From NCBI GenBank assembly GCA_002344785.1, contig DDUL01000004.1, positions 1 through 64,000 on the forward strand: a stretch of 64,000 nucleotides of DNA. The letters are read 5' to 3'. Of the stretch, positions 43,618-51,512 are shown piece after piece. The notes under the pieces were generated by a model. That model saw nothing but the letters and a program-made list of their open reading frames with translations. It did not search any database and was not told where the DNA came from. The position numbers and the translations under genes are program-made. Numbering within the stretch: position 1 is the stretch's first letter; every line of letters begins with the position of its first letter. Source of the DNA: Bdellovibrionaceae bacterium UBA2339. GTDB lineage: Bacteria > Bdellovibrionota > Bdellovibrionia > Bdellovibrionales > JAMPXM01.

Positions 43618-44711
43618 CGTGAAGCTCCGCTTGGCGATGTTGAACTCGAGGAATCTCCATCCGATCCGCGTTTGAGCAATTGTGAGATGGCGCGCATGAG
43701 CTTCTTGACCCAAGCGAAGTCGCTCCACTCGCGTGTTCCCAATAGCCCGGTGGGCCGCATGATCATGAACAAGATGAGGATCAGCGAGTAAATGACCATA
43801 CGCAGGTCGACCTTGGTGATCTCTTGCAGCGGACGAAGAACAAACTCCGGAACCAATGTGATGAAGATTGCGGCGATGACTGAGCCAGTGAAGCTCCCCA
43901 TTCCGCCTAGGACAATCATGATGATGATGTCGACACTCTTGGTGAAGCTGAAGGTGGCCGGACTGAGGTACTTCACCGAGTGCGCAAAGAGTGAGCCGCC
44001 GACGCCAGCGAAGAATGCGGAGATCACGAAGGCGCGAACCTTGGCCTGTGTCACATTCACGCCCATGGCCTCGGCCGCGATTTCATCTTCACGTACACTC
44101 AGAAAGATGCGGCCCTTTTGCGAGTGCACGATCCGCCAAAGCGTGGTGATGGTGACCACCGTCCAGAAACTCGCAATCGAAAACTGCGCCAGATAAGGTG
44201 ACAGTCCCATTTCCAGCCAACCTTCGGTTGCGGGAATTCGATTCAGGCCACGCGCACCGCCAACGGCTTCAGTGTTCAACAGTGTCACGCGAATGATTTC
44301 GCCAAATCCAAGCGTGACGATGGCCAAATAGTCGCCTCGCAACCGCAGCGAAGGCAGACCCACGATGTAACCCGCGATCGCCGCGCCTAATCCGCCGATT
44401 GCGGGTAGCAAGGTGAAGCGCAGCAGATCGGGTAGCGCTTGGAACTCGGGACGAAACGAACACCAAGCTGAGAGGTAGGCGCCCACCGCCATGAATCCCG
44501 CGTGGCCAAGGGAAAATTGGCCGGTAAATCCTGAAACCAAATTCAGGCTCGCGGCGAGAATGATGTTGGTGAAAATCCAGAGCACGACATCTTGAGTGTA
44601 GGCGTTGGTGGAGTTTTCAATGACCAGGCCCAGGAGTATGAGAGCTGCCGTCACGAGAAAGGGTGAGGGCATGCTGCGAAGAAATAAGCCTCGGGCGTGC
44701 TGATCTGTCAT
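43614..44711 (-). CDS. livM: Branched-chain amino-acid ABC permease LivM
   Basis: A 365-residue inner-membrane permease with eight to ten helices. Diagnostic segments are NLVSGFTGQFSLGHAGFMAVGAYLSA and LRLRGDYLAIVTLGFGEIIR, and the coupling helix region SVREDEIAAEAMGVNVTQAKVRAFVISAFFAGVGG. It has a C-terminal Ser-rich tail of about 20 residues that is unusual. livH lies 25 bases upstream. Confidence 0.93.
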   Translation of the reverse strand: MTDQHARGLFLRSMPSPFLVTAALILLGLVIENSTNAYTQDVVLWIFTNIILAASLNLVSGFTGQFSLGHAGFMAVGAYLSAWCSFRPEFQALPDLLRFTLLPAIGGLGAAIAGYIVGLPSLRLRGDYLAIVTLGFGEIIRVTLLNTEAVGGARGLNRIPATEGWLEMGLSPYLAQFSIASFWTVVTITTLWRIVHSQKGRIFLSVREDEIAAEAMGVNVTQAKVRAFVISAFFAGVGGSLFAHSVKYLSPATFSFTKSVDIIIMIVLGGMGSFTGSVIAAIFITLVPEFVLRPLQEITKVDLRMVIYSLILILFMIMRPTGLLGTREWSDFAWVKKLMRAISQLLKRGSDGDSSSSTSPSGASR

Positions 44712-44736
44712 GGAGCTGCACTCCGGAAGTTTTGCA

Positions 44737-45651
44737 TCAAACCTTCTCCCGAACTGGCGTGCCCATGAGGCCCGCAGGTCTAAAGAGCAGCACCACGATC
44801 AGAATTCCGAACGCGAGCGCATCGCGATAGGTGCTGGAGAGATAGGCGACAACCATTTCCTCAGAAAGTCCCAGAAAAATTCCACCCAACATCGCTCCGG
44901 GTAGTGAGCCAATTCCACCGAGCACGGCGGCGACAAAGGCTTTGATGCCGATGAGCATACCCATGAGCGGATCAATCTTGGGATACTTGAGTCCCACGAG
45001 GACAGAGCCGACCGCGGCCAAAGAAGAACCCACGACGAAGGTCCACATGATGATGCGATCGACGTTGATTCCCATCAGCGAAGCCACGGGCCCGTTCACG
45101 CTCACCGCGCGCATCGCCATGCCAAGGCGAGTGTGGTGAATCAAAAAGTGGAGGCCGCCCATGGCCAAGGTGCCGACTAAAAATATGGTGATGTCGAGAG
45201 TTCGCACTTCAACTTCAGCAACGGTGAACAGCGTGCGATCTGCTAACACTTCAGGAAAGAGTTTGGGTTCAGCGCCAAAGATGATTTGCGCCGAATACTG
45301 CAAAAGCAGACTCACGCCGATTGCGGTGATGAGAATGTTGAGCTTAGGCGCTTTGCGAAGCGGTCGATAGGCGAGGCGCTCAATGGTCAATCCCAGCACC
45401 GAGCACGCGACAATGGCGGCAACCAGCAAAATAATGAAAGACAGAACTCCAGGCGATTGATCCAAGTTCAGAGATCGGCCCGTGTAGTACGCCGCGAAGG
45501 CGCCCATCATGTAGACTTCGCTGTGGGCGAAGTTAATCAGCTGCAGGATTCCGTAGACCATCGTGTAGCCCAAGGCGATCAGAGCGTAAATGCTGCCTAG
45601 GGTGACACCGTTCAAGAGGTGTTGCAGGAACTCTTGCTGAGAAGCTTCCAA
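44737..45651 (-). CDS. livH: Branched-chain amino-acid ABC permease LivH
   Basis: A 304-residue permease: GVTLGSIYALIALGYTMVYGILQLINFAHSEVYMMGAF at the start and GLKYPKIDPLMGMLIGIKAFVAAVLGGIGSLPGAMLGG later are LivH signatures. TTG 45651 is the first start after a promoter-like sequence and has GGGAG about nine bases upstream. It heads livHMGF and is separated from livK by 134 bases containing a promoter and palindrome. Confidence 0.93.
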   Translation of the reverse strand: MEASQQEFLQHLLNGVTLGSIYALIALGYTMVYGILQLINFAHSEVYMMGAFAAYYTGRSLNLDQSPGVLSFIILLVAAIVACSVLGLTIERLAYRPLRKAPKLNILITAIGVSLLLQYSAQIIFGAEPKLFPEVLADRTLFTVAEVEVRTLDITIFLVGTLAMGGLHFLIHHTRLGMAMRAVSVNGPVASLMGINVDRIIMWTFVVGSSLAAVGSVLVGLKYPKIDPLMGMLIGIKAFVAAVLGGIGSLPGAMLGGIFLGLSEEMVVAYLSSTYRDALAFGILIVVLLFRPAGLMGTPVREKV

Positions 45652-45688
45652 AGCTGCCGCTCCCGGTGTCGATTCAAGTGGTGAACTA

Positions 45689-45716
45689 ATTCTAACGACA
45701 TGACCAAACTGGTCAA
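45689..45716 (-). promoter_or_regulatory. Sigma-70-type promoter for livHMGF
   Basis: On the minus strand TTGACC (45716-45711) and TAGAAT (45694-45689) are spaced by 16 bases, each matching the consensus at five of six positions. Transcription would begin near 45682, about 30 bases before the livH start. Confidence 0.6.
45701..45715. promoter_or_regulatory. Palindromic operator over the livH promoter
   Basis: TGACCA-AAC-TGGTCA is a perfect 6-3-6 palindrome that covers the -35 and the first part of the spacer of the livH promoter. A dimeric repressor bound here would block RNA polymerase. TetR- or GntR/FadR-type sites have this look; the protein is unknown. Confidence 0.5.
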
Positions 45717-45785
45717 GGCATTAGCCGTTCATCGGAGGGCTAGAGCTAGGCTCTGAGGGCCCAGCTCAAGAAGTGCAAAGCGAGG

Positions 45786-46985
45786 TTAGGGTGTGATCGT
45801 CGTCACGAAGCGGTTCACCTTATCCGCAACCTGCACGACAACAGCCGACTTCGTGGCATTTCGTTGATCGTTGATCGAGATCTGTCCCGTCACGCCCACA
45901 AAGTCCTTGGTCTTGGCGATCTCATTGCGAATGGCCTGTGGAGTGAGTTCGCTGGCGCGCTCCATAGCGGCGATCAGAATCTGACCAGCGTCATAGCCAA
46001 GCGCTGCAAGTCCGTCCGGAGTTTTGCCTTTGTACTCTTCGCGGTAGCGCTTGATGAAATCGACAACCTTCGGGTTGTCGCTCTCGGTTGTGTAGTGGTT
46101 CGAGAAGTAGCTTCCCTTGATGGCTTCGCCGCCAATTTCCCAAAGCTTTTCCGAGTCCCAGCCGTCGCCACCCAAAAGCGGAACGTCCTTCATGCCCAAC
46201 TGTCGCGCTTGGCGAGCGATCATGCCCACCTCAGTGTAGTAGCCCGGCACGAAAATCGCCTCGGGCTTTTTGCCTTTGATTTGTGTGAGCTGGGCTTTGA
46301 AGTCTGTGTCGCCTGAAGCATAGGACTCGATCCCCACGATCTCACCACCCATGGCTTTGAACTCGCGCTCAAAAACATCTGAGAGACCTGTGGAGTAATC
46401 CGACTTCACGTCTTTGAGAATCGCGACCTTGGCTTTTTTCAAATTCTCGCGAGCGAACTTCGCCATCACAAGGCCTTGGAAGGGATCGATGAAGCAAACT
46501 CGAAAGATATAGTCGCCGATCTCCGTGACTTGGGGATTGGTCGAGGATGGCGAAATCATCGGCACTTTGTATTGTTGCGCGACAGGTGCCGCCGCCAAAG
46601 AACGCGTCGAAGCCACTTCGCCGATCACGGCGAGCACCTGATCTTGTGTGATCAAGCGTTGAACCATGGCGCGTGCCTCTTCGGGTTTGCCTTGGTTGTC
46701 ATAGGAGATGAGCTCAATTTTCTTGCCCTTGATCCCGCCCGCCGCGTTCTTTTCTTTGATGGCGAGTTTCAAGCCCTCGTTGGTCGAAACACCAAAGGTC
46801 GCCTCGGAGCCTGTGAACGAGCCGTATTCGCCGATTTTGATCACATGGCTGGGCTGAGCATTTTTCTTTGTACACGATGCAAGTTGCAGCATCGAGACGG
46901 CGCCGAAAATGGCGAGCGCAAGATGCAGAAAGCGTGAGCGAGCCGAAGAGTTTGAACATCGAGTCGAAGACTTGAGCTGAAGCAA
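45786..46985 (-). CDS. livK: Branched-chain amino-acid-binding lipoprotein LivK
   Basis: A 399-residue periplasmic-binding protein of the Leu/Ile/Val type. The signal region ends in a lipobox LASC with Cys38, so it is probably membrane-tethered. Then follow IKIGEYGSFTGSEATFGVS, LAVIGEVASTRSLAAAPVAQQYKVPMISPSSTNPQVTE and PEAIFVPGYYTEVGMIARQARQLG. The start is TTG 46985, four bases after AAGGAGG. It probably feeds LivHM, whose genes follow after 134 bases. A weak promoter candidate is TTGACG (47129-47124) with TAGGTT (47105-47100). Confidence 0.93.
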   Translation of the reverse strand: MLQLKSSTRCSNSSARSRFLHLALAIFGAVSMLQLASCTKKNAQPSHVIKIGEYGSFTGSEATFGVSTNEGLKLAIKEKNAAGGIKGKKIELISYDNQGKPEEARAMVQRLITQDQVLAVIGEVASTRSLAAAPVAQQYKVPMISPSSTNPQVTEIGDYIFRVCFIDPFQGLVMAKFARENLKKAKVAILKDVKSDYSTGLSDVFEREFKAMGGEIVGIESYASGDTDFKAQLTQIKGKKPEAIFVPGYYTEVGMIARQARQLGMKDVPLLGGDGWDSEKLWEIGGEAIKGSYFSNHYTTESDNPKVVDFIKRYREEYKGKTPDGLAALGYDAGQILIAAMERASELTPQAIRNEIAKTKDFVGVTGQISINDQRNATKSAVVVQVADKVNRFVTTITP

Positions 46986-47016
46986 GAGGCCTCCTTGGCA
47001 GACAACTGAGAGCTAT

Positions 47017-47035
47017 GAAACGGCCGCGCCGTTTC
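47017..47035. other. 8-bp hairpin in the livK leader
   Basis: GAAACGGC (47017-47024) and GCCGTTTC (47028-47035) pair perfectly around CGC. On the minus strand it lies about 30 bases before the livK start and has no following T-run, so it is leader structure or an operator rather than a pfkA terminator. Confidence 0.5.
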
Positions 47036-47152
47036 GGAAATTCAAACCGACTCGCTCGAGGCATCGGTCGCGGCTTTGGCCGCATTTGATTGAGTCAAAA
47101 ACCTAGCGAAATTCGCATCCCTACGTCAAACAAGCGGCGCGTCGAGAGACGT

Positions 47153-48187
47153 CTAAGAGCTGAGCGTCTGAGCTAATTTCACCCATTCTTCAGGTGGCTT
47201 CTTCCGATGGGCGAGAACTTGCGTCAGGCTCACGGCCTCGATTCGCCCGCGAGTCCACGACATCATCGCGTCACAGTAGCCGCGCTTCAGCGCTTCCACC
47301 GCCGATGCGCCCATGCGGGCAGCGAGCACGCGATCAAAGGCACTTGGAGCTCCGCCGCGTTGAGTGTGACCTAGAATACAGACTTTGGCTTCAAGACCGG
47401 CCTTTTTTTGCAGTTGGTCTGCAAGATCATAGGCGCGCCCCGGCTTTCGTCCTTCGGCGGTGATGAGGATGGAACTGAGTTTGCCGCGCTTTTGCCCGCG
47501 ACGAATGTGATCAATCGCTTGATCGACAGTGACCGCGCTATCGGAAAAGAAAATCTCCTCGGCACCGCAAGCCAGGCCGGTTTCGAGAGCAATGAAGCCT
47601 GAATCGCGGCCCATGACTTCGACGATGAACAATCGTTCGTGCGAGTCCGCGGTGTCGCGAATGCGATCGATGGCCTGAACGGCTGTATTCACGGCACTGT
47701 CAAAGCCAATCGTGCTTTCCGTACCATAGAGATCATTGTCGATCGTCGCCGGAATTCCGATCACCGGCACACGGTGCTCCAGCCACAGCAAATGTGCGCC
47801 TGTGAAAGTTCCGTCGCCGCCGATGCAAACCAGAGCGTCGAGTTTGAGTTCGCGAAAGGACTGCGCCGCGCGCGCTCGAACTTGGGCTTGGTGAAATTCC
47901 GGCACGCGCGCCGTCTTTAGAAAAGTTCCGCCGCGCTGGAGAAGATTGCCGACACTCCCAGAATCCAGAGGCTGTACTTCTTGTTGAAGCAGCCCTCTGT
48001 AGCCATGTCGTAAGCCGACGATCTCCATTCGATGTTGAAGTGCAGAGCGAACCACGGCCCGAATCGCCGCGTTCATTCCCGGTGCATCGCCGCCGCTGGT
48101 GAGCACACCGATACGATTGACGATCGCGGGTTGGCCCAGGGGCGCGAATCGATCCAAATGTTCGAGGGGATCTCGGTTCTGATTCAT
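47153..48187 (-). CDS. pfkA: ATP-dependent 6-phosphofructokinase
   Basis: Phosphorylates fructose-6-phosphate at C1, the committed step of glycolysis. The 344 residues show GVLTSGGDAPGMNAAIRAVVR, IGGDGTFTGAH (123-131; Gly after the Asp fits ATP rather than pyrophosphate use), PATIDNDLYG with catalytic Asp150, VEVMGRDSG and GHTQRGG. An extra 20 residues precede the nucleotide loop. It is divergent from the PilZ gene at 48398 across 210 bases. Confidence 0.94.
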   Translation of the reverse strand: MNQNRDPLEHLDRFAPLGQPAIVNRIGVLTSGGDAPGMNAAIRAVVRSALQHRMEIVGLRHGYRGLLQQEVQPLDSGSVGNLLQRGGTFLKTARVPEFHQAQVRARAAQSFRELKLDALVCIGGDGTFTGAHLLWLEHRVPVIGIPATIDNDLYGTESTIGFDSAVNTAVQAIDRIRDTADSHERLFIVEVMGRDSGFIALETGLACGAEEIFFSDSAVTVDQAIDHIRRGQKRGKLSSILITAEGRKPGRAYDLADQLQKKAGLEAKVCILGHTQRGGAPSAFDRVLAARMGASAVEALKRGYCDAMMSWTRGRIEAVSLTQVLAHRKKPPEEWVKLAQTLSS

Positions 48188-48354
48188 AGGGCTTCAGGAT
48201 ATCGGTTGGCGATCAAGCGGTCGATGACTGTCGTGAGGCGAGCAAAGTTTCGTGTTTGTTAAGCTCGCGCCGATTTCACCCAAAACTATATGCGGCGAAA
48301 GTCTAGAATTTCATTCGACCGAGGCCAAGGTCGGGATTTGATGTCACTCCGAGC

Positions 48355-48382
48355 AAAAGCCGAGCGCGAGTTGGGCCGATAA
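48355..48382 (+). promoter_or_regulatory. Sigma-28-like (FliA) promoter before PilZ gene
   Basis: GCCGATAA at 48375-48382 is identical to the -10 consensus of flagellar sigma-28. AAAAGCCG (48355-48362) stands twelve bases upstream and keeps the AAAG core of the -35. The predicted transcript would have a leader of only about ten bases before ATG 48398. The same GCCGATAAAG box recurs at 52612. Confidence 0.5.
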
Positions 48383-48397
48383 AGCATTGAGAAACGT

Positions 48398-49234
48398 ATG
48401 AAGTTTTATCTGTTCCGAAACTCAGATCGACTTCGCTTAGGACCTTATCGTGCAGAGGTCCTCGATTTGCTTTTTGAAATCCTGCCTCCCGCGTTTCGCA
48501 GCGACTTTCAGTTTTGTGACTCGGTTCAGAAAAAGTGGGCGCCGTTTTTGACTTATCAGCCTCAGAACTTGCGAGCCGATGCGCCGCCTCCGGCACCCAC
48601 AGAGGCATTGGCGATTCAACCGGCGACACCGCGGAGTGGAGATCCTGATTCTGGAGTGAGCGCGCGTCCGAGCAAAGACTCGTCGCGAAGTGGGGTGTCG
48701 GATCAGAGTAAGCCAGGCGTCGGGTCTTTGCCTCGCTTTGAGTTGACCGCGTCGCGTATACGTCCGCTGTCAACGGCCGAGCCTGCAAAAGCGGCGGACG
48801 CCGCGATTTCCGATGAAACTGAAGCACATGCTTCGCCCGCACGCGGATCACAATCTCAGGTCAGTCAGCTATCGAACTTATCGAAGTCCCTGCCGCAGCA
48901 AACTGGATTGACAGGCTCCAAAGGCGGAGCGGATCGGCGGCGGGATGATCGCGTGAAGTACCAACAACCCGTCGTCTTGATCGATGGGCTTCGCGAGTTT
49001 GTGACCACGACGGTCGACGTGTCGATCTCGGGCTTCCGCATCGAAGATCCCTTGCCGGGCGACTTCCCCAAAGTGGTTCGCGTGCAAATGGATGTTCTCG
49101 ATCTGGGGCTTGTCGAGCTCGAAGCTGAACTTGTGCAATCGGCACGAGAAGCCCGCGACCGATTTCGCGTGATCGGTCAATCCAGCCGCTTGGGAATTGA
49201 AGACCTCTTCAACTTGATTCGCAAAGCGGGCTGA
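48398..49234 (+). CDS. PilZ-domain protein with GYF_2-like N-terminus
   Basis: A 278-residue cytoplasmic protein. Residues 1-52 (MKFYLFRNSDRLRLGPY and a trailing KKWAPF) resemble a GYF_2-type protein-binding module. Residues 55-175 are a low-complexity Pro/Ser/Ala linker. Residues 179-275 form a PilZ domain with intact c-di-GMP motifs: RRDDR (R181-R185, RxxxR) and DVSISG (D207-G212, [DN]xSxxG). It therefore should bind c-di-GMP and pass the signal to a partner. The sigma-28-like promoter upstream suggests a motility role like that of YcgR, though the N-terminal domain is not YcgR-like. Confidence 0.85.
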   Translation: MKFYLFRNSDRLRLGPYRAEVLDLLFEILPPAFRSDFQFCDSVQKKWAPFLTYQPQNLRADAPPPAPTEALAIQPATPRSGDPDSGVSARPSKDSSRSGVSDQSKPGVGSLPRFELTASRIRPLSTAEPAKAADAAISDETEAHASPARGSQSQVSQLSNLSKSLPQQTGLTGSKGGADRRRDDRVKYQQPVVLIDGLREFVTTTVDVSISGFRIEDPLPGDFPKVVRVQMDVLDLGLVELEAELVQSAREARDRFRVIGQSSRLGIEDLFNLIRKAG

Positions 49235-49349
49235 AGAGTTCACAGTGTCTCAGAATGAGCCGGATTGCAGGTTCAAAGGTTCCTTGAAGTTAAAAATCGA
49301 ATCCATGTGGGAGCACGCACCCCTATACTGACAAGTGCGTGAGGTTAAG

Positions 49350-50405
49350 ATGAGATCCCCAAAACAAAGTCGGACAAAGTCGAAAACTTCGATCACATCG
49401 CAAACGTTGGTCAGCTGTGCGTTGGTCATTGGACAGCTCAGCTGGGGCTGGGCGATCGCGCCCCAGGCCTTTGCTCGAGATCAGGTGAAGTCTGTGTCGG
49501 CCTCGAGTCGCTTGCCGGCGCCATCGGTTCAAGTTCAGGCTCGGCCTCAGCCTCAGGCATCGGGTTCTACAGAATTTCACAGCTTTGAGAGCTTTTTGGC
49601 GCAAATCCCATTGCCGAAATCCCAAGCGCAAGCATGGGAGGAGAAGTTGGATCGCGAGGCGTCTGGCTGGCGCGAGTGGCGCATACGTCTTGAAGACCGT
49701 GGTCGATATCAAGTTTTGGAGATGCAGTTGCCGAGTGCGACGAATTCTAGTGCGACGAGGTCTAGTGCGACGAGGTCTAGTGCGACGAGGTCTAGTGCGA
49801 AACTTGCCCCGAATTCTTCAACGAAGCCGTCGGCCTCGCGCTCGGTTTTACATGCGAGATTTCTGCTTAAAGAATTCTCGTGGGGCGAAGATCAGCGAGT
49901 CAGTTTCCGCGTCAATGGACATCGAGTGAGCTTTCATCCTGATGCCCACATTGACGAAGTTTGGTTGAAGCTCAAAGAAGATCTGCAGCCGCTCAGTGGC
50001 AGCTCAGCCGCCGCAAGAAAAAAGTTGAATTGGTCGGATGCGTGGATGGCCGAGTCCCAAGCCCTCATCTGGTTTGGCTTAGGTGTTGCGGCCGTCGTCG
50101 GCGGCATCGGCGCATACGGATACAGCGCTTATTACAATTCGGCTTGTCCGCTCTTGCGCCAACAGCTGCAGCAATGTCGAGATCCGAATTACATGGGGAC
50201 GAATCTTCGCCGCGCGGTGAACACCGTCCATAAGTTCCGTCAAACAAACCTCAGTTGTGGCGAAGATCGAGATGCATTGGTGACTTGCTTGGAACAAAGA
50301 GCGCGCGACGGCGACGAGCAAGTGCTGGGTGCGCGTCAACTTCTCAACTCGGGTGACGGCACAGGCTTTGGCTCGCCCGCGGCGGGTTCGAACTCCACTC
50401 GATGA
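49350..50405 (+). CDS. Exported protein of unknown function with SATRS repeat
   Basis: A 351-residue protein I do not recognise. A basic start and hydrophobic core (about residues 19-42) suggest a signal peptide; a Gln/Pro-rich stretch follows, then a conserved-looking region (FHSFESFLAQIPLPKSQAQAWEEKL and the later WGEDQRVSFRVNGHRVSFHPDAHIDEVWLKLKEDL), a hydrophobic helix near 235-253, and a C-terminal part with three cysteines. ATG 49350 is chosen because GAGG precedes it; GTG 49335 is the alternative. TATACT at 49324-49329 could be its -10, with no good -35. Confidence 0.65.
   Translation: MRSPKQSRTKSKTSITSQTLVSCALVIGQLSWGWAIAPQAFARDQVKSVSASSRLPAPSVQVQARPQPQASGSTEFHSFESFLAQIPLPKSQAQAWEEKLDREASGWREWRIRLEDRGRYQVLEMQLPSATNSSATRSSATRSSATRSSAKLAPNSSTKPSASRSVLHARFLLKEFSWGEDQRVSFRVNGHRVSFHPDAHIDEVWLKLKEDLQPLSGSSAAARKKLNWSDAWMAESQALIWFGLGVAAVVGGIGAYGYSAYYNSACPLLRQQLQQCRDPNYMGTNLRRAVNTVHKFRQTNLSCGEDRDALVTCLEQRARDGDEQVLGARQLLNSGDGTGFGSPAAGSNSTR
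49734..49800. repeat. 15-bp tandem repeat encoding Ser-Ala-Thr-Arg-Ser
   Basis: AGTGCGACGAGGTCT units: the first differs at three positions, three more are exact, and a seven-base partial copy ends the array. The unit is in frame, so copy change would only lengthen or shorten a polar linker. Confidence 0.9.
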
Positions 50406-50434
50406 GTTTTCATTTCCTCAAATTGGGCAAAAAA

Positions 50435-50462
50435 AACGGCCACGTCTTACAACGTGACCGTT
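50435..50462 (-). terminator. Terminator after HU gene (bidirectional)
   Basis: AACGGCCACGT and ACGTGACCGTT form an 11-position stem with one mismatch and a six-base loop. On the minus strand it is followed by eight T residues (A-run at 50429-50436), a textbook rho-independent terminator 55 bases past the HU stop. It can also serve the opposing gene that ends at 50405. Confidence 0.85.
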
Positions 50463-50517
50463 TCCATTCTTCGAATCAGATTTCTGTCAGACGGAAATCA
50501 GAGTTCGAAGCTTCGCC

Positions 50518-50790
50518 TTAGCGAACGATGTCTTTGAACTCAGCGCCCGGGCGGAACTTCGGATAAGAAGTTGCCGGGATTTTGATCGCCTTTCCAGTTT
50601 GCGGATTGCGACCCATGCGCGCCTTGCGCTTTGCTTTTGTGAAAGTGCCGAAGCCGACCAGCTTAACTTCGTCGCCCTTCTTCACTGTCTTCTTGATAGT
50701 TTCCATAGTCACGTCGAGCACGCGCTCAGTTTGTGCCTTCGTCAAGCTGCACTCTTTCGCGATCATTTCGATCAATTCTGCTTTGTTCAT
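50518..50790 (-). CDS. hup: DNA-binding protein HU
   Basis: A 90-residue nucleoid protein: MNKAELIEMIAKE, the dimer core VKLVGFGTFTKAKRKARMGRNPQTGKAIKIPA that forms the DNA-binding arm, and KFRPGAEFKD at the end. It bends and compacts DNA as a dimer. ATG 50790 has AGGAGG nine bases upstream. The leader is unusual: an A/T-rich 13-bp tandem repeat lies 51-128 bases before the start. IHF is unlikely because the arm and length fit HU. Confidence 0.95.
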   Translation of the reverse strand: MNKAELIEMIAKECSLTKAQTERVLDVTMETIKKTVKKGDEVKLVGFGTFTKAKRKARMGRNPQTGKAIKIPATSYPKFRPGAEFKDIVR

Positions 50791-51164
50791 GTTGCCTCCT
50801 GTTGTTGAACAGACTTGTTGTTTCGTCTTGTTGCTATTCTTGTTGTTATTTTTGGCTGTTATTTCTGGCTGTTATTTCTGGCTGTTATTTTTGGCTGTTA
50901 TTTTTGGCTGCTAATTCTTTTTGTTATTCCTGTTTGCGAATTCAGTATTGTCGGATCGTTTTTCTAGTCCCATGAATTCATCTTGCGACTCGTTCCATGC
51001 TTCGTCCGCAAAATGATCTGAGCGCTCAAAAACTCTCTCACCGCGCTTTTCAGGTGAATCGAACGACAGCCCCAGCTTGGGCGTCAAACAAAATCGCAAA
51101 TTATTTTTTGAATTTCTCGCGCGCTGTTGAGCGTGCTTAACAATTCTGCGTGAAGTCTCAGACT
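50791..51164. other. AT-rich leader and spacer between YacG and HU genes
   Basis: A 374-base stretch markedly richer in A/T than its surroundings. It contains the 13-bp repeat array. I see no certain promoter; CAATACT around 50940-50950 on the minus strand is the best -10-like sequence. A 62-codon open frame (50911-51099, minus) has no recognisable feature. Confidence 0.5.
50841..50918. repeat. 13-bp tandem array upstream of HU
   Basis: Six consecutive 13-base units of the type GGCTGTTATTTCT (plus strand); units 2 and 3 in the series are identical, as are 4 and 5, while the first and last are degenerate. Read toward HU the unit is AGAAATAACAGCC. Confidence 0.92.
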
Positions 51165-51506
51165 TCAGTCGTCGGCATTCTCGCCGGCGCCGCTGCGATT
51201 TTGAGAAGGTGATTCGGAATCTGCCGACTCGATCAGTGTCTGTAATTCCTCGGCGTCGAGACTCTCGCCGAGATCTCGCAAGGCTTCGATCAGGGCTTCA
51301 TTGACCGGCGTGGATAAGTTGTAGCGCTCCGTCGCCCAATTGCCGAGATCAAAATCTCGGCAAGCCTGTGAGCAAAATGGACGGGCGCTGTTGCGAGTTG
51401 AAAACTCCGTCGACTTGCCGCAGGCCGGGCAGCGAACGAGGCGCGTGATGCCGGCGCTCTTCGCGCCAGCTGAATCGGATGAATTTGCGGAGTCGCTTTG
51501 GCTCAT
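51165..51506 (-). CDS. yacG: DNA gyrase inhibitor YacG family zinc protein
   Basis: A 113-residue protein with the YacG zinc site: CPACGK (Cys26, Cys29) and RPFCSQAC (Cys45, Cys49), followed by the family's DLGNWATERYNL. In E. coli YacG binds gyrase subunit B and blocks DNA binding. Here the conserved core occupies residues about 23-70, with a Ser-rich N-terminus and an acidic C-terminal extension of about 40 residues that is longer than usual. It is six bases downstream of the lipoprotein gene's stop on the same strand. Confidence 0.88.
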   Translation of the reverse strand: MSQSDSANSSDSAGAKSAGITRLVRCPACGKSTEFSTRNSARPFCSQACRDFDLGNWATERYNLSTPVNEALIEALRDLGESLDAEELQTLIESADSESPSQNRSGAGENADD

Positions 51507-51512
51507 GTCCGA

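Noticed and set aside
50911..51099. 62-codon minus-strand frame upstream of HU
   Set aside because: No motif or good ribosome-binding site, and it runs into the repeat array; chance opening is likelier.
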